Positions 11,488 through 20,239 of a stretch of DNA of 64,000 nucleotides are shown one piece after another. A model generated the notes under the pieces. That model saw only the letters and a program-made list of their open reading frames with translations. It did no database searches and had not been told where the DNA came from. Each line of letters opens with the position of its first letter. Positions within the stretch are counted from its first letter, which is position 1. Source of the DNA: Deltaproteobacteria bacterium. GTDB lineage: Bacteria > Myxococcota_A > UBA796 > SXON01. The translations under genes and the position numbers were made by a program. Location: the NCBI GenBank assembly GCA_014191855.1, contig BJHF01000009.1, forward strand, positions 31,883 through 95,882, written 5' to 3'.

Positions 11488-14271
11488 TCAATCGAACAGC
11501 GCCGCTAGCTCATCGGAGGTCAGCGCCTTAGCCAGCGCATCTTCGTCCAGCGCCGCACGCACCAGCTCCCGTTTCCGCTCCTGCAACGCCAGGATCCGCT
11601 CCTCCACGGTGTCTTCTGCCACGAGGCGAAGCGACACCACCGGGCGGGTTTGACCGATGCGGTGGGCGCGATCGGTGGCTTGATCCTCGACGGCCGGGTT
11701 CCACCAGGGATCGAGATGCACCACGTAGTCCGCGGCGGTGAGGTTCAGGCCGGTGCCGCCCGCCTTGAGGGAGAGCAGGAAGATCGGGGGCCCATCCTCC
11801 GCCGAAAACCTGGCGATCTCGGCGTCCCGATCGCGGGTTGCGCCGTCCAGACGGCAGAACCCCCACTCGGCCTTCCGCAGCGCTGGCTCCACGAGATCGA
11901 GCATCGAGGTCCACTGCGAAAAAATGAGGACCCGGTGCCCTTCGGCCACGACCTCGTCCAGCGTCTCCATCAAGAGGTCGAGCTTGGCCGAACCGAGCGC
12001 GCGATCCCCGCCGGGCAGCAGCCCTGGGTGACAGGACGCCTGGCGCATCCGCAGCAGCACCTCCAGGACCTGCAGCCACCCCTTGCCCCCGGCCAGCAGC
12101 GACTTCGCCTGCTTCGACGAGAGGCTTCGCACGGCATCGTACAGCGTCCGCTCCCGCTCCGAGAGCGTGCACCGCAACACCACATCCGTGCGCGAAGGCA
12201 GCTCCGGCGCCACGTCCACCTTGTTTCGACGCAGGATGAACGGACGAATTCGCCGCCGGAGCCCATCGCGCGCCGACCGGCTGCCCTCCTCGATCGGGCC
12301 GGAGAACCGCTCCCGGAAGGAGCGGCGCGAGCCGAGCAGGCCCGGATTCGCCACGTGCATCCCCGACCATAGCTCGTCGAGGCGGTTCTCCACCGGCGTG
12401 CCAGTCACACACAACCTCAGCTCCGCCTTCACGGCGCGGGCCGCTTCCGCCGTTTGCGACTCGGGGTTCTTGATCGCCTGCGCCTCATCGAACAAAACCG
12501 TCGTCCAACGCTCGCTCAGGCGCTCGGCGTCCAACCGCAAGAGCGCCCAGCTCGTGATCACGAGGTCCGCCTTCGGATCCATCTCGCGCTTGGCGCCGTA
12601 GTACACCCCCACCCGCAGATCGGGGCGGAACCTCGCCGATTCCCGTGCCCAGTTGCCGATCACCGACGTGGGCGCGACGACGAGGTGGCGGCCCGGCCCA
12701 AGCGAGGCGAGACACTGCACGGTCTTGCCGAGGCCCATGTCGTCGGCCAGAATGCCGCCCATCCCGACGCTCCGCAGCCAATGGATCCAGTCCACGCCAC
12801 GCTGCTGGTAGGGTCGGAGCTGGCCGACGAAGCCGGCGGGCAAGGATGCAGCGGGGATGGCGGAGAAGTCGCCCGCGAGGGCCCGGAGCGCCGCGAGCGC
12901 GGGCGGGGGCTCCACGCCCAGCTCGTCAAGCGCCTGGAGCGCGAGGCCCGCCTGGTGACGCTGGAGCTTTCCTCCGCCTTCTTCCTCGGCATCGAGCAGC
13001 TCCGCGAGCACGGCCCCGTGGCGGTCGAGCCACGCCTGCGGCACGGGCCGCCACCCACCCGAGAGCAGCGGGACGAGCGGCGCATGGTCCCGCCAGGCCT
13101 GTACGAGGGCGCGCGGATCCAGGTCGCCGGTGACGCGGACACGAAAGCCGTCCCCGTCGGTGCGGAGGTCCACCTCCGGGTCGCCGCCCGCCCGCACCAG
13201 GCGGAAGCCCGGGGCCTTCGCCAGGATCGCCTCGCGGGCCGGCGTGGGGAGGGCGGCGATCCAATTCACCGCCGCGAACCCCTCCCGCTCGATGGGCGCC
13301 CCCACCGGCAGGCCGCCGTCGAGGAGGCGCCGCTCGGCGGCCACATCTCGGGTGGGAACGATGCGCGCGTCCAGCCGGCGCAGCTCCCCGTGCTCCACCC
13401 GGGCGTATACCGGGTCGCCATACACGATGCCCGCCTGCGCCCGCAGCCGCGGGCCGTCGGCCGCCACTGTCCAGGCCAGACGGGGAGGATCGGCCTGCGC
13501 CGTGGGTAACCGGGCGCTGCGCACCTCCACGTCCACCAGCTTTCGCAGGGCCGGGAGGAACTCGGTAACGAGGCGGCCCGCCTCCTTCGGCTCGAAAACG
13601 ACTCCTTGAACGAGGCGTTGTTTCAGCCCGGAATCGATCTGCGCCTCGCCGATCGGGCGCAGCGTGTCCCCCATGCGGAGGATTCCGTTCGGGAACGCTT
13701 CGTCGATGCCGCCTCGGCGAACGAGTCGCACGCGCCACCCCTCGCCCTCGTCTACCACGATGACCATGGAGAAAACCGGGGTCGGGTCGCACCGCACCGG
13801 CGCGCCGTCCAACGTGACGTCCAGGCCACGAAGCGGGCCGAGCGCCTGCTGGGCCAAGCCTCGGGGCAAGCTCGTTTTTCCCCACTGGCCGGCCAGGATG
13901 CGGCTGAGCTCGGCGTCCTCCGGTCGGCGCGGCGCCCCGAGCGGGATCTCGCAGTCGAACACCAACCCCGTCGGATCGCGCCGCAGTCGGTAGCGCACGC
14001 CGGCCGCGGCGGCCGGAGGCGCCACCAGCAAGGCGTCTTTTTCGGCGATGGCCACCGCGGCCACATGCGCGCAGGCCGCCACCTCCGCGCCACAGCTACA
14101 CTCCCAGTCCTCGCCGTCGGTCCAGACAGAAAAACCCTCCGACCGGCCCGCGACCTGAACGAGGAAACGATCCTTCGAAGCTCGACTACAACCGCCCGCC
14201 TGGGCGTAGAGCTGCCCCCGCGCGAACAACGCCGGGGGCGCGGCGCGGCGGACTCGTTCGAGGAGCGTCAT
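11488..14271 (-). CDS. SWIM zinc-finger SNF2-family helicase
   Basis: 927 residues. The ATG at 14271 (MTLLERVRRA) is chosen; the open frame continues upstream but is antisense to pilC. Near residue 55 is a SWIM zinc finger (CSCGAEVAACAHVAA, pattern CxC..CxH). The C-terminal half is a complete SNF2 ATPase: DDMGLGKT (Walker A), LFDEAQAIKN (DEAQ box), VTGTPVENRLDELWS, LIFSQWTSML, SLKAGGTGLNLT and DRAHRIGQTRPV. This is the bacterial HepA/RapA-like SWIM-SNF2 group, thought to remodel protein-DNA or RNA polymerase complexes. The middle ~350 residues match no domain I recognise. It is divergent from pilC with 84 nt between starts, and probably not functionally linked to pili. Confidence 0.9.
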   Translation of the reverse strand: MTLLERVRRAAPPALFARGQLYAQAGGCSRASKDRFLVQVAGRSEGFSVWTDGEDWECSCGAEVAACAHVAAVAIAEKDALLVAPPAAAAGVRYRLRRDPTGLVFDCEIPLGAPRRPEDAELSRILAGQWGKTSLPRGLAQQALGPLRGLDVTLDGAPVRCDPTPVFSMVIVVDEGEGWRVRLVRRGGIDEAFPNGILRMGDTLRPIGEAQIDSGLKQRLVQGVVFEPKEAGRLVTEFLPALRKLVDVEVRSARLPTAQADPPRLAWTVAADGPRLRAQAGIVYGDPVYARVEHGELRRLDARIVPTRDVAAERRLLDGGLPVGAPIEREGFAAVNWIAALPTPAREAILAKAPGFRLVRAGGDPEVDLRTDGDGFRVRVTGDLDPRALVQAWRDHAPLVPLLSGGWRPVPQAWLDRHGAVLAELLDAEEEGGGKLQRHQAGLALQALDELGVEPPPALAALRALAGDFSAIPAASLPAGFVGQLRPYQQRGVDWIHWLRSVGMGGILADDMGLGKTVQCLASLGPGRHLVVAPTSVIGNWARESARFRPDLRVGVYYGAKREMDPKADLVITSWALLRLDAERLSERWTTVLFDEAQAIKNPESQTAEAARAVKAELRLCVTGTPVENRLDELWSGMHVANPGLLGSRRSFRERFSGPIEEGSRSARDGLRRRIRPFILRRNKVDVAPELPSRTDVVLRCTLSERERTLYDAVRSLSSKQAKSLLAGGKGWLQVLEVLLRMRQASCHPGLLPGGDRALGSAKLDLLMETLDEVVAEGHRVLIFSQWTSMLDLVEPALRKAEWGFCRLDGATRDRDAEIARFSAEDGPPIFLLSLKAGGTGLNLTAADYVVHLDPWWNPAVEDQATDRAHRIGQTRPVVSLRLVAEDTVEERILALQERKRELVRAALDEDALAKALTSDELAALFD

Positions 14272-14355
14272 CGCCGCGGGGGCTATTCGCGGGGCGGCCG
14301 ATGCGCACGAGGTTGATTTGGTGTACGATCGCCCCCGGCGTTTGGAGCTAGGTGA

Positions 14356-15579
14356 ATGGCCGTCTTCGCATACGAGGGCAAAACCGCGCAGGGAGAGGTG
14401 CGGCGCGGGAAGATCGACGCCCCCGACCAAACCACGGCCCGCAACAAGCTGCGCGAGATGCGGATCAGCGCCACCTCGGTCACGGAATCGAAGTCCGCGC
14501 TGGACATCAAGCTCAACATCCCGCTGCCGGCCTTCCTCAAGCCGAAGGTCAAGCTGCGGGACCTCGTGATCTTCTCGCGGCAGTTCGCCACGATGATCGA
14601 CTCGGGCCTGCCGCTCGTGCAGTGCCTCGACATCCTCTCGCAGCAGTCGGAGAGCCCGACCATGTGCGAGCAGCTCAAGGTGATCAAAGAGAAGGTCGAG
14701 AGCGGAAATACCTTCGCGGAGTCGCTGAAGGCCTTCCCCGAAACCTTCGACGATCTCTACGTCAACCTCGTGGCCGCAGGCGAGGTGGGCGGCATGCTCG
14801 ACACGATCATGAACCGCCTCGCGGCCTACCTCGAGAAAAACCAGAAGTTGATCCGCCAGGTGAAGGGGGCGATGACCTACCCGATCATCGTCATGGTGGT
14901 CGCGAACATCGTCATCGCGCTCTTGCTCACGAAGGTCGTGCCCCAGTTCAAGGACATGTTCGCCGACTTCGGCGCGGCCCTCCCCGCGCCGACCCAGTTC
15001 GTCGTCGCGCTCTCTGAGTGGCTCACCGCCAACATCGGGTACTGCATCATCGGCCTCGTGGTGGCCTACTTCTTGTTCCTCCGCTTCACGGCAACCACAA
15101 AGGGAAAGTACATTTTCCACTCGCTGCTCATCAAGATGCCGCTGATCGGCGACATCCTGGTGAAGGTCGGCGTCGCACGGTTCTGCCGCACGCTCTCCAC
15201 CATGCTCTCCTCCGGCGTTCCCATTCTCGAGGCGCTGGACATCTGCTCGCGCACGGCTGGAAACGTAGTGATCGAGGCCGCGATCAAAGGCGCGGCGCGG
15301 AGCATCTCGGAGGGCCGCACCATCGCGGAGCCGCTCCTGGAATCCAAGGTATTCCCCACGATGGTGTGCCAGATGGTCGGGGTCGGCGAAGCAACGGGCG
15401 CCCTCGATGTCATGTTGGGCAAGATCGCCGACTTCTACGACGAAGAGGTGGACGTTTCGGTTGAGGCGCTCACGAGCTCACTCGAGCCGATGATCATGGC
15501 GTTCCTCGGCGTTGTCGTTGGCGGGCTGGTGATCGCGATGTACATGCCGATCTTCGAGATGGCCGGTAAGGTGGGCTGA
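14356..15579 (+). CDS. pilC: Type IV pilus inner-membrane platform protein PilC
   Basis: 407 residues, normal for PilC/GspF. It starts MAVFAYEGKTAQGEVRRGKI, the standard N-terminus, and contains two T2SSF domains (about 70-195 and 275-395), each with the F.RQFATMIDSGLPLVQ-type opening (second copy FCRTLSTMLSSGVPILEAL). Three membrane helices are visible, near residues 175, 225 and at the C-terminus. PilC anchors the assembly and retraction ATPases and moves pilin into the fibre. The ATPase genes pilB/pilT are not in this window; the upstream neighbour is an unrelated helicase on the opposite strand. It is the first gene of pilC-pilS-pilR. Confidence 0.93.
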   Translation: MAVFAYEGKTAQGEVRRGKIDAPDQTTARNKLREMRISATSVTESKSALDIKLNIPLPAFLKPKVKLRDLVIFSRQFATMIDSGLPLVQCLDILSQQSESPTMCEQLKVIKEKVESGNTFAESLKAFPETFDDLYVNLVAAGEVGGMLDTIMNRLAAYLEKNQKLIRQVKGAMTYPIIVMVVANIVIALLLTKVVPQFKDMFADFGAALPAPTQFVVALSEWLTANIGYCIIGLVVAYFLFLRFTATTKGKYIFHSLLIKMPLIGDILVKVGVARFCRTLSTMLSSGVPILEALDICSRTAGNVVIEAAIKGAARSISEGRTIAEPLLESKVFPTMVCQMVGVGEATGALDVMLGKIADFYDEEVDVSVEALTSSLEPMIMAFLGVVVGGLVIAMYMPIFEMAGKVG

Positions 15580-15584
15580 ACGCC

Positions 15585-17057
15585 CTGACCGAGCGCATCC
15601 AGCGCTACAACGTCGGGAGGCTCGTTCTCTCCCTCGGCCTGCTGGGCCTCACCACTGCGGCGGTGGCCCGAGGCGACTGGGCCGTGGCCATCGCCGAGCG
15701 GCGCTTCTTCCAGCTCATCGCGCTGCAGCTCGTGCTGTTGGTGGGCAGCGCCTTCTGGACGCGCTTTCGAACGCCCGACACCCGCTTCCTGTTCGCGATG
15801 TTCACCCTGGACGTCGGGGCCGCCTCGCTGCTCTCCGCATGGACCGGCGGCGCAAGCTCGTTGCTGGTGTTCCTGTACTTCCCGGTCATCGCCGCCGGCG
15901 CGTACCTGCTCGGCCGGCGGGGGGCGCTCGTCGTGGCGCTACTCTCGGCCGTCGGGCTGATGGGAGTCGGTTGGTATGCGGGGACCGAGGATGGCGATCA
16001 ACTCCTCGCGTATTGGGAGATCGGCTTTCGCGTTCTTTCCTTCGTGCTGGTCGGGTTGCTGAGCGGCCAGCTCGCTGAGTCGCTGGAACGCACGGGCAAG
16101 GAGCTGCAATTCCAGCGCGTCACCTCGGAGGTGGTGCTGGCGCGCGTGCGAGCGGGCGTGCTCATCGTGGACCCCAACGACCGGATCGTCGAGGTGAATT
16201 CCAATGGGCGCCTGCTGCTCGGGGACATCGTGGGCAAGCGCGTAACGGACGTGTTCACCGGCGCGGTGTACCATCGGGCATGGGAAGAAACGACCCCCCA
16301 AGGCCGGCATGTCGTGTGCAGCCAGGCACCCCTGCCGGCGGAGGAGCGGGTAGTCGTCGTGGAAGACGTGACCGACCTCTGGGAGATGCGGGAGCGCGCG
16401 GAGCGGGACGAGCGGCTGATCGGGGTGGGGCGCCTCGCCGCAGGGCTCGCCCACGAGATCCGGAACCCGCTGGCCTCGGTCATGGCCATCCTGCAGATGC
16501 TGAGGGAAGACAATCCGAATCGGCAAGTCGATCTCGCGCTGGGTGAGGCCGAGCGACTCAACCGCCTCGTGGATGAGTTCCTGGAGGCCTCGCGCACGCC
16601 GACGCTCCGGCGCGCCCAGACCGACATCGCGGCGCTCGCGACCACGGTCACGGAAGCCTTCGCCTCCGACCCGCGCTTCGTCGGGAGTGTAAGCGTCGAA
16701 TTGTCCGCGGTCTCCATCGTGGCCGACATCGATCCCGACCGGATTCGCCAGGTGCTCTGGAACCTGCTCACGAACGCCGCACAGGCGATGCCAGGGGGCG
16801 GAAAGGTGGGTGTGCGAGTGGAGGCGGCACCCGACGCCGCACTGGTGCACGTGGCCGACCAGGGCGTAGGAATCGCCGCCGCAGAGCTGCCGCACATCTT
16901 CGACCCCTTCTTCACGCGGCGCGCAGGCGGCACTGGGCTCGGGCTCGCGCTAGTAGACCAGATCATTCGCATCCACGGTGGGAGTATCGCCGTGAACTCG
17001 GCGCCCGGTTCGGGCACGAGCTTTACGATCCGCCTGCCCCTCGGAGCCCCGACGTGA
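15585..17057 (+). CDS. pilS: Pilus sensor histidine kinase PilS
   Basis: The sensor of the PilSR pair. An N-terminal membrane domain (about six helices) is followed by a PAS-like domain (VRAGVLIVDPNDRIVEVN), HisKA with phospho-acceptor in LAHEIRNPLASV (about His290), and HATPase_c with NLLTNAAQAMPGGG, VADQGVGI and GGTGLGLALV. The first ordinary start is GTG at 15663, but the frame stays open back to 15570 and the extra residues (ERIQRYNVGRLVLSLGL) form the expected first membrane helix; CTG at 15585 has AAGGTG 11 nt upstream and is proposed here, CTG 15576 being the alternative. The end overlaps pilR by GTGA, so PilS and PilR are coupled. Confidence 0.88.
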   Translation: MTERIQRYNVGRLVLSLGLLGLTTAAVARGDWAVAIAERRFFQLIALQLVLLVGSAFWTRFRTPDTRFLFAMFTLDVGAASLLSAWTGGASSLLVFLYFPVIAAGAYLLGRRGALVVALLSAVGLMGVGWYAGTEDGDQLLAYWEIGFRVLSFVLVGLLSGQLAESLERTGKELQFQRVTSEVVLARVRAGVLIVDPNDRIVEVNSNGRLLLGDIVGKRVTDVFTGAVYHRAWEETTPQGRHVVCSQAPLPAEERVVVVEDVTDLWEMRERAERDERLIGVGRLAAGLAHEIRNPLASVMAILQMLREDNPNRQVDLALGEAERLNRLVDEFLEASRTPTLRRAQTDIAALATTVTEAFASDPRFVGSVSVELSAVSIVADIDPDRIRQVLWNLLTNAAQAMPGGGKVGVRVEAAPDAALVHVADQGVGIAAAELPHIFDPFFTRRAGGTGLGLALVDQIIRIHGGSIAVNSAPGSGTSFTIRLPLGAPT

Positions 17058-18457
17058 GCGACGAACGCATCCTGATCATCGACGACGAACCGGCCCTTCG
17101 CGAGGTGCTCACGATGGTGCTCGGCCGTGCCGGCTACCAGGTGCGCGATGCGCCTACCGGCGAAGCGGGGCTCCGCGTGTTCTCTCAGTGGCTGCCCGAC
17201 CTCGTGATTACGGACCTTACGATGCCCGGGATCGACGGGCTGGAGGTCCTGCGGCAAGTGAAGCTCCGCGCGGCCGAGCTGGGCAAAGATGTTCCGGTGA
17301 TCCTGGTCACCGCCCACGCGAGCACCGCGAGCGCCGTGGCCGCCATGAAGGAGGGCGCCTTCGACTACGTGGCCAAACCCTTCCAGAACGACGAGCTGCG
17401 GCTCATGGTTCAGAAGGCGCTGGCGATGCGGCGGTTGGAGGCTGAGAACGAGCGTCTGCACGCCGCCCTCGCCACCAAGTACCAGCTTGGTCAGTTCATC
17501 GGCGCCTCTGCGCCGATGTTGGAGGTGTACGGCCTCGTGCGGCGGGTGATGGGGACGCGAATCAACTGCCTGGTGTGCGGCGAATCCGGCACCGGGAAGG
17601 AGCTGCTGGCGCGGGCGATCCACTTCGGCAGCGAGCGGGCGCGCGGCCCCTTCGTGCCAGTGAACTGCGGGGCGATCCCCGAGAACCTCGTGGAGAGCGA
17701 GCTCTTCGGCCACAAAAAGGGATCGTTCACCGGGGCGCTGAGGGACAAGGCGGGGTTCTTCCAGGCGGCGGATGGCGGCACCATCTTCCTCGACGAGATC
17801 GGGGAGATGCCGCTCTCGGCACAGGTGAAGGTGCTCCGCGCGCTGGCCGAGCGAAAGATCGCGCCGGTGGGCGCCGAAGACGAGGTGGCGGTCGATGTGC
17901 GGGTGGTGGCGGCAACGAACCGCGACCTGAGCGCCGACGTCAAAGCGGGGCGCTTCCGGGAGGATCTGTACTACCGGCTCAACGTGGTGCAGATCGACAT
18001 GCCGCCGCTGCGGAACCGCGGCGCCGACATCGCGACGCTGACGGCACACTTCATCCAGAAATTCGCGACAGAATATGGGAAACCGGTTCGAGGTGCCACG
18101 CCCGAAGCCCAGCGCCTGCTGTCTACGTACGCGTTCCCGGGAAACGTTCGGGAGCTCCAGAACATCGTAGAGCGCGCCGTGGCGCTGGAGACGGGCACGC
18201 TCGTGAGCGCGGGGGCGCTGCCTGAGCGCTTGCAGGGCGGGCTGGCCCCCTCAACCGAAGAGGCCGCGGAGGAGGAGTTTCCGAACGCGGGGATCGACCT
18301 GGAGGCGCGCCTCGCTGCGGTGGAACGCGGCTACATCCTCGGCGCGTTGACCGCCGCCAACCAGAATCGCACCCAGGCCGCCCGGCTCCTCGGCATCACC
18401 TTCCGCTCGCTGCGGTACCGGCTGGTCAAGATGGGTCTGGCCGATGAAGAAGAGTGA
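17054..18457 (+). CDS. pilR: Sigma-54-dependent response regulator PilR
   Basis: 467 residues, start GTG overlapping the pilS stop. Receiver domain 1-120 with phosphorylation site Asp54 (VITDLTMPG) and Lys108 (AKPF). AAA+ domain: Walker A GESGTGKE at 176-183, sigma-54 contact loop GSFTGA at 223-228 (Ser in place of the usual Ala), Walker B GGTIFLDEIG at 241-250, Arg finger region FREDLYYRL. The C-terminal Fis-type helix-turn-helix (NRTQAARLLGITFRSLRYRL) binds DNA. Known role: activates pilA through RNA polymerase sigma-54, and such a promoter with two upstream dyads lies directly downstream of this gene. Confidence 0.93.
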   Translation: MSDERILIIDDEPALREVLTMVLGRAGYQVRDAPTGEAGLRVFSQWLPDLVITDLTMPGIDGLEVLRQVKLRAAELGKDVPVILVTAHASTASAVAAMKEGAFDYVAKPFQNDELRLMVQKALAMRRLEAENERLHAALATKYQLGQFIGASAPMLEVYGLVRRVMGTRINCLVCGESGTGKELLARAIHFGSERARGPFVPVNCGAIPENLVESELFGHKKGSFTGALRDKAGFFQAADGGTIFLDEIGEMPLSAQVKVLRALAERKIAPVGAEDEVAVDVRVVAATNRDLSADVKAGRFREDLYYRLNVVQIDMPPLRNRGADIATLTAHFIQKFATEYGKPVRGATPEAQRLLSTYAFPGNVRELQNIVERAVALETGTLVSAGALPERLQGGLAPSTEEAAEEEFPNAGIDLEARLAAVERGYILGALTAANQNRTQAARLLGITFRSLRYRLVKMGLADEEE

Positions 18458-18470
18458 CACCGTTGGGCAG

Positions 18471-18512
18471 GTGACGAAAACCGTCACCTCGGCGGGTGAC
18501 GAAAACCGTCAC
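18471..18512 (+). promoter_or_regulatory. Two tandem dyads, likely PilR binding sites
   Basis: Two identical 17-bp copies of GTGACGAAAACCGTCAC at 18471-18487 and 18496-18512, start-to-start spacing 25 bp. Each has inverted half-sites GTGAC/GTCAC around a 7-bp A-rich core, and the inner halves also pair with each other (GTCACC..GGTGAC). They lie upstream of the sigma-54 promoter at a distance typical for enhancer-binding proteins. Assignment to PilR is inference from position. Confidence 0.75.
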
Positions 18513-18541
18513 GATTGCAAAAAGGATCGAGGATCGTCCGT

Positions 18542-18557
18542 TGGCACGCGCCTTGCA
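18542..18557 (+). promoter_or_regulatory. Sigma-54 (-24/-12) promoter of pilA
   Basis: TGGCAC at 18542-18547, five bases, then TTGCA at 18553-18557: a full match to the sigma-54 consensus TGGCAC-N5-TTGCA. Transcription would start near 18569, giving a ~52-nt leader before the pilA ATG. Confidence 0.92.
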
Positions 18558-18620
18558 CTATGTCGGCCCGTCTGGCAGGCGCCAGGAACATCCCCCACCA
18601 ACAAGGTCACGGAGCATACT

Positions 18621-19079
18621 ATGCGTCAGAACACCAAGGGCTTCTCCCTCGTCGAACTCATGATCGTCGTCGCCATCATCGGGATCCTGGCCGCCATCGC
18701 CATCCCGAACTTCGTCGCGATGCAGCTCAAGTCGAAGCGCGCGGAAGTCCCCAGCAACGTGGCCGGCATCAAGACGGCCGAGCTGGCCTACGACGCCTCG
18801 TTCGACGGGTTCCAGTCCAACTCGACCTACCCCCGCGCGAGCGCGGACCTGGACAAGACCCTCGTGGCTTGGGCCGTGGTTGACGGCAGCGGCTTCGCGA
18901 ACATGGGCTGGGAGCCGGACGGCATGGTTCGCGGCAACTACGCAGCGGCGCTCTCGGGCAGCAACGACTTCCAGGTGACCGCCAAGTGCGATGTCGACAA
19001 CGACGACACCGTCGCGACGTACACCGCAAGCAAGACCGTCGCCAACACGCTGCAGGCCGGCGACGAAGACGTGTACTAG
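18621..19079 (+). CDS. pilA: Major type IV pilin precursor PilA
   Basis: 152 residues; ATG at 18621 with GGAG six bases upstream. The 7-residue leader MRQNTKG is cut by prepilin peptidase before Phe; Glu at mature position 5 (FSLVE) and the hydrophobic helix LMIVVAIIGILAAIAIPNF are canonical. The mature protein is about 145 residues. The C-terminal part contains AKCDVDNDDTVATY, resembling the short Asp-rich Ca2+-site loop seen in some pilins and GspG pseudopilins. Only one Cys is present, so the usual C-terminal disulfide loop is absent. Expression is probably controlled by PilSR through the sigma-54 promoter just upstream, and a strong terminator follows. Confidence 0.95.
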   Translation: MRQNTKGFSLVELMIVVAIIGILAAIAIPNFVAMQLKSKRAEVPSNVAGIKTAELAYDASFDGFQSNSTYPRASADLDKTLVAWAVVDGSGFANMGWEPDGMVRGNYAAALSGSNDFQVTAKCDVDNDDTVATYTASKTVANTLQAGDEDVY

Positions 19080-19106
19080 CCGGATCGCGACCTCGGTCGC
19101 GAATCC

Positions 19107-19143
19107 CGAAGCGGAGCCCCTCGGCTCCGCTTCGTTCGTTTTT
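19107..19143 (+). terminator. Rho-independent terminator after pilA
   Basis: A perfect 12-bp GC-rich stem (CGAAGCGGAGCC at 19107-19118 with its complement at 19123-19134), a 4-nt loop, then a T-rich tail ending in five T. A smaller hairpin (8-bp stem TCGCGACC) sits just before it at 19085-19102. The pair would separate abundant pilA mRNA from the next operon. Confidence 0.88.
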
Positions 19144-19174
19144 GGGGTCGTACCGCGCGTGATAGGAGAGTGGG

Positions 19175-20239
19175 ATGCTGTGGATCGCGCTGGCCTGCCA
19201 CGAACCCGACCCGAGCGCGAGCTTGCCAGAGGGGGGGTTCGTCGTTGCCACACCAGCCGCCATCTCGACGTTGTCCAGGTGTCTCCAACGCTTTCCCGAG
19301 AGCGAAGCCTCCACGCTGGGGGAAATGTGGGCGCGAGCGGCCGAGACGTGCCGGGAAACCCTCTTTGTTGAGGGCCCGGGTACTTCGCTCGAGTGCGCCC
19401 CGCCCCCGCCCGCGCTCGCGGCGGCGCTAGCTGGCCACCAACTTCGCTTCGGGCTCCCGCGTACCGCAGCCGGGATGGTGTCGGGCGGCGTCGACGTCGC
19501 GTCGGATGCGCAGCTCACGGGTGGGCTCCTTTTGCCGATCCCGGAGGAGCTTGGGCCGCTGGGCCTGGTGATCCCGTCCGCCACGGCCGCGGGCCCGTCC
19601 ATGCTCCGCAATCAGGGTGCGTTTCTCCACGCGCGAGGCCGACCCGATGGGGGCATCGACGTGGCCGCGCTGGTGCCGGAGAACAGCCAGGCCGACCAGC
19701 TCTTCGACCTTCGCAGCTCGATGTTGTCTGGGGCTGTGCTGCAGGGCACGTGGGAGCTGGCCGCGTACCCGCCGCCGCCCGGCCGGAGCATGCCAGAGGT
19801 CGTCCTCGGGCTCGGGGTGCGGGCCAGCACCGCACCCACCGCGATCACCACCTTCGCCGAGATGATCCGAAAAAAATGGAGTGTTCAACGAGAAGAGATC
19901 ACGGCGGACGCATGGCGCGGGGAGTGCCTTCGCGGGCTGAACATCATGCCAGAATTCGAGCCCTGCTTCCTCTTGAACGAGCAGTCCCTCGCGATCGGGT
20001 GGAATGAGTCCGCGGTGCGTACCGGCGCCGCGCCCGGCGCACGGCAGCCGTTTGAAACCGGAATGGGCGTCGTGATCGATACGACGGCGCTGTCGGCCTC
20101 GGATGCAACGTTGTCCGCCCTGTTTCCTCCGGAGATGCAGTACGCTCCGATCGACTATCCCCTGGGTCGGATCGAGCTGAACGCGCGGACGCTGGGCAAC
20201 TACGTCGCTGTTGACGTATCGACAGGAGGGTGTCCTTGA
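19175..20239 (+). CDS. Lipoprotein of unknown function, first gene of post-pilA operon
   Basis: 354 residues; ATG at 19175 with AGGAGAG upstream. The very short signal MLWIALAC is a lipobox, so the mature protein is lipid-anchored at Cys8. The rest is soluble, with scattered Cys (for example GECLRGL and FEPCFLLN) and a regular alpha/beta composition; I recognise no family. Segments such as VSGGVDVASDAQLTGGLLLPIP suggest a two-lobed repeated fold, but this is weak. Its stop overlaps the start region of the next gene, which carries an AGGAGG, so it is the head of a coupled operon running to folK. Confidence 0.7.
   Translation: MLWIALACHEPDPSASLPEGGFVVATPAAISTLSRCLQRFPESEASTLGEMWARAAETCRETLFVEGPGTSLECAPPPPALAAALAGHQLRFGLPRTAAGMVSGGVDVASDAQLTGGLLLPIPEELGPLGLVIPSATAAGPSMLRNQGAFLHARGRPDGGIDVAALVPENSQADQLFDLRSSMLSGAVLQGTWELAAYPPPPGRSMPEVVLGLGVRASTAPTAITTFAEMIRKKWSVQREEITADAWRGECLRGLNIMPEFEPCFLLNEQSLAIGWNESAVRTGAAPGARQPFETGMGVVIDTTALSASDATLSALFPPEMQYAPIDYPLGRIELNARTLGNYVAVDVSTGGCP

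Noticed and set aside
14272..15120. N-terminal extension of the SNF2 helicase reading
   Set aside because: Lies antisense inside pilC and lacks any domain; the ATG at 14271 gives a normal SWIM-SNF2 protein.
15998..18049. 683-residue minus-strand open reading
   Set aside because: Fully antisense to pilS and pilR; His/Arg-rich composition typical of GC-rich shadow frames.
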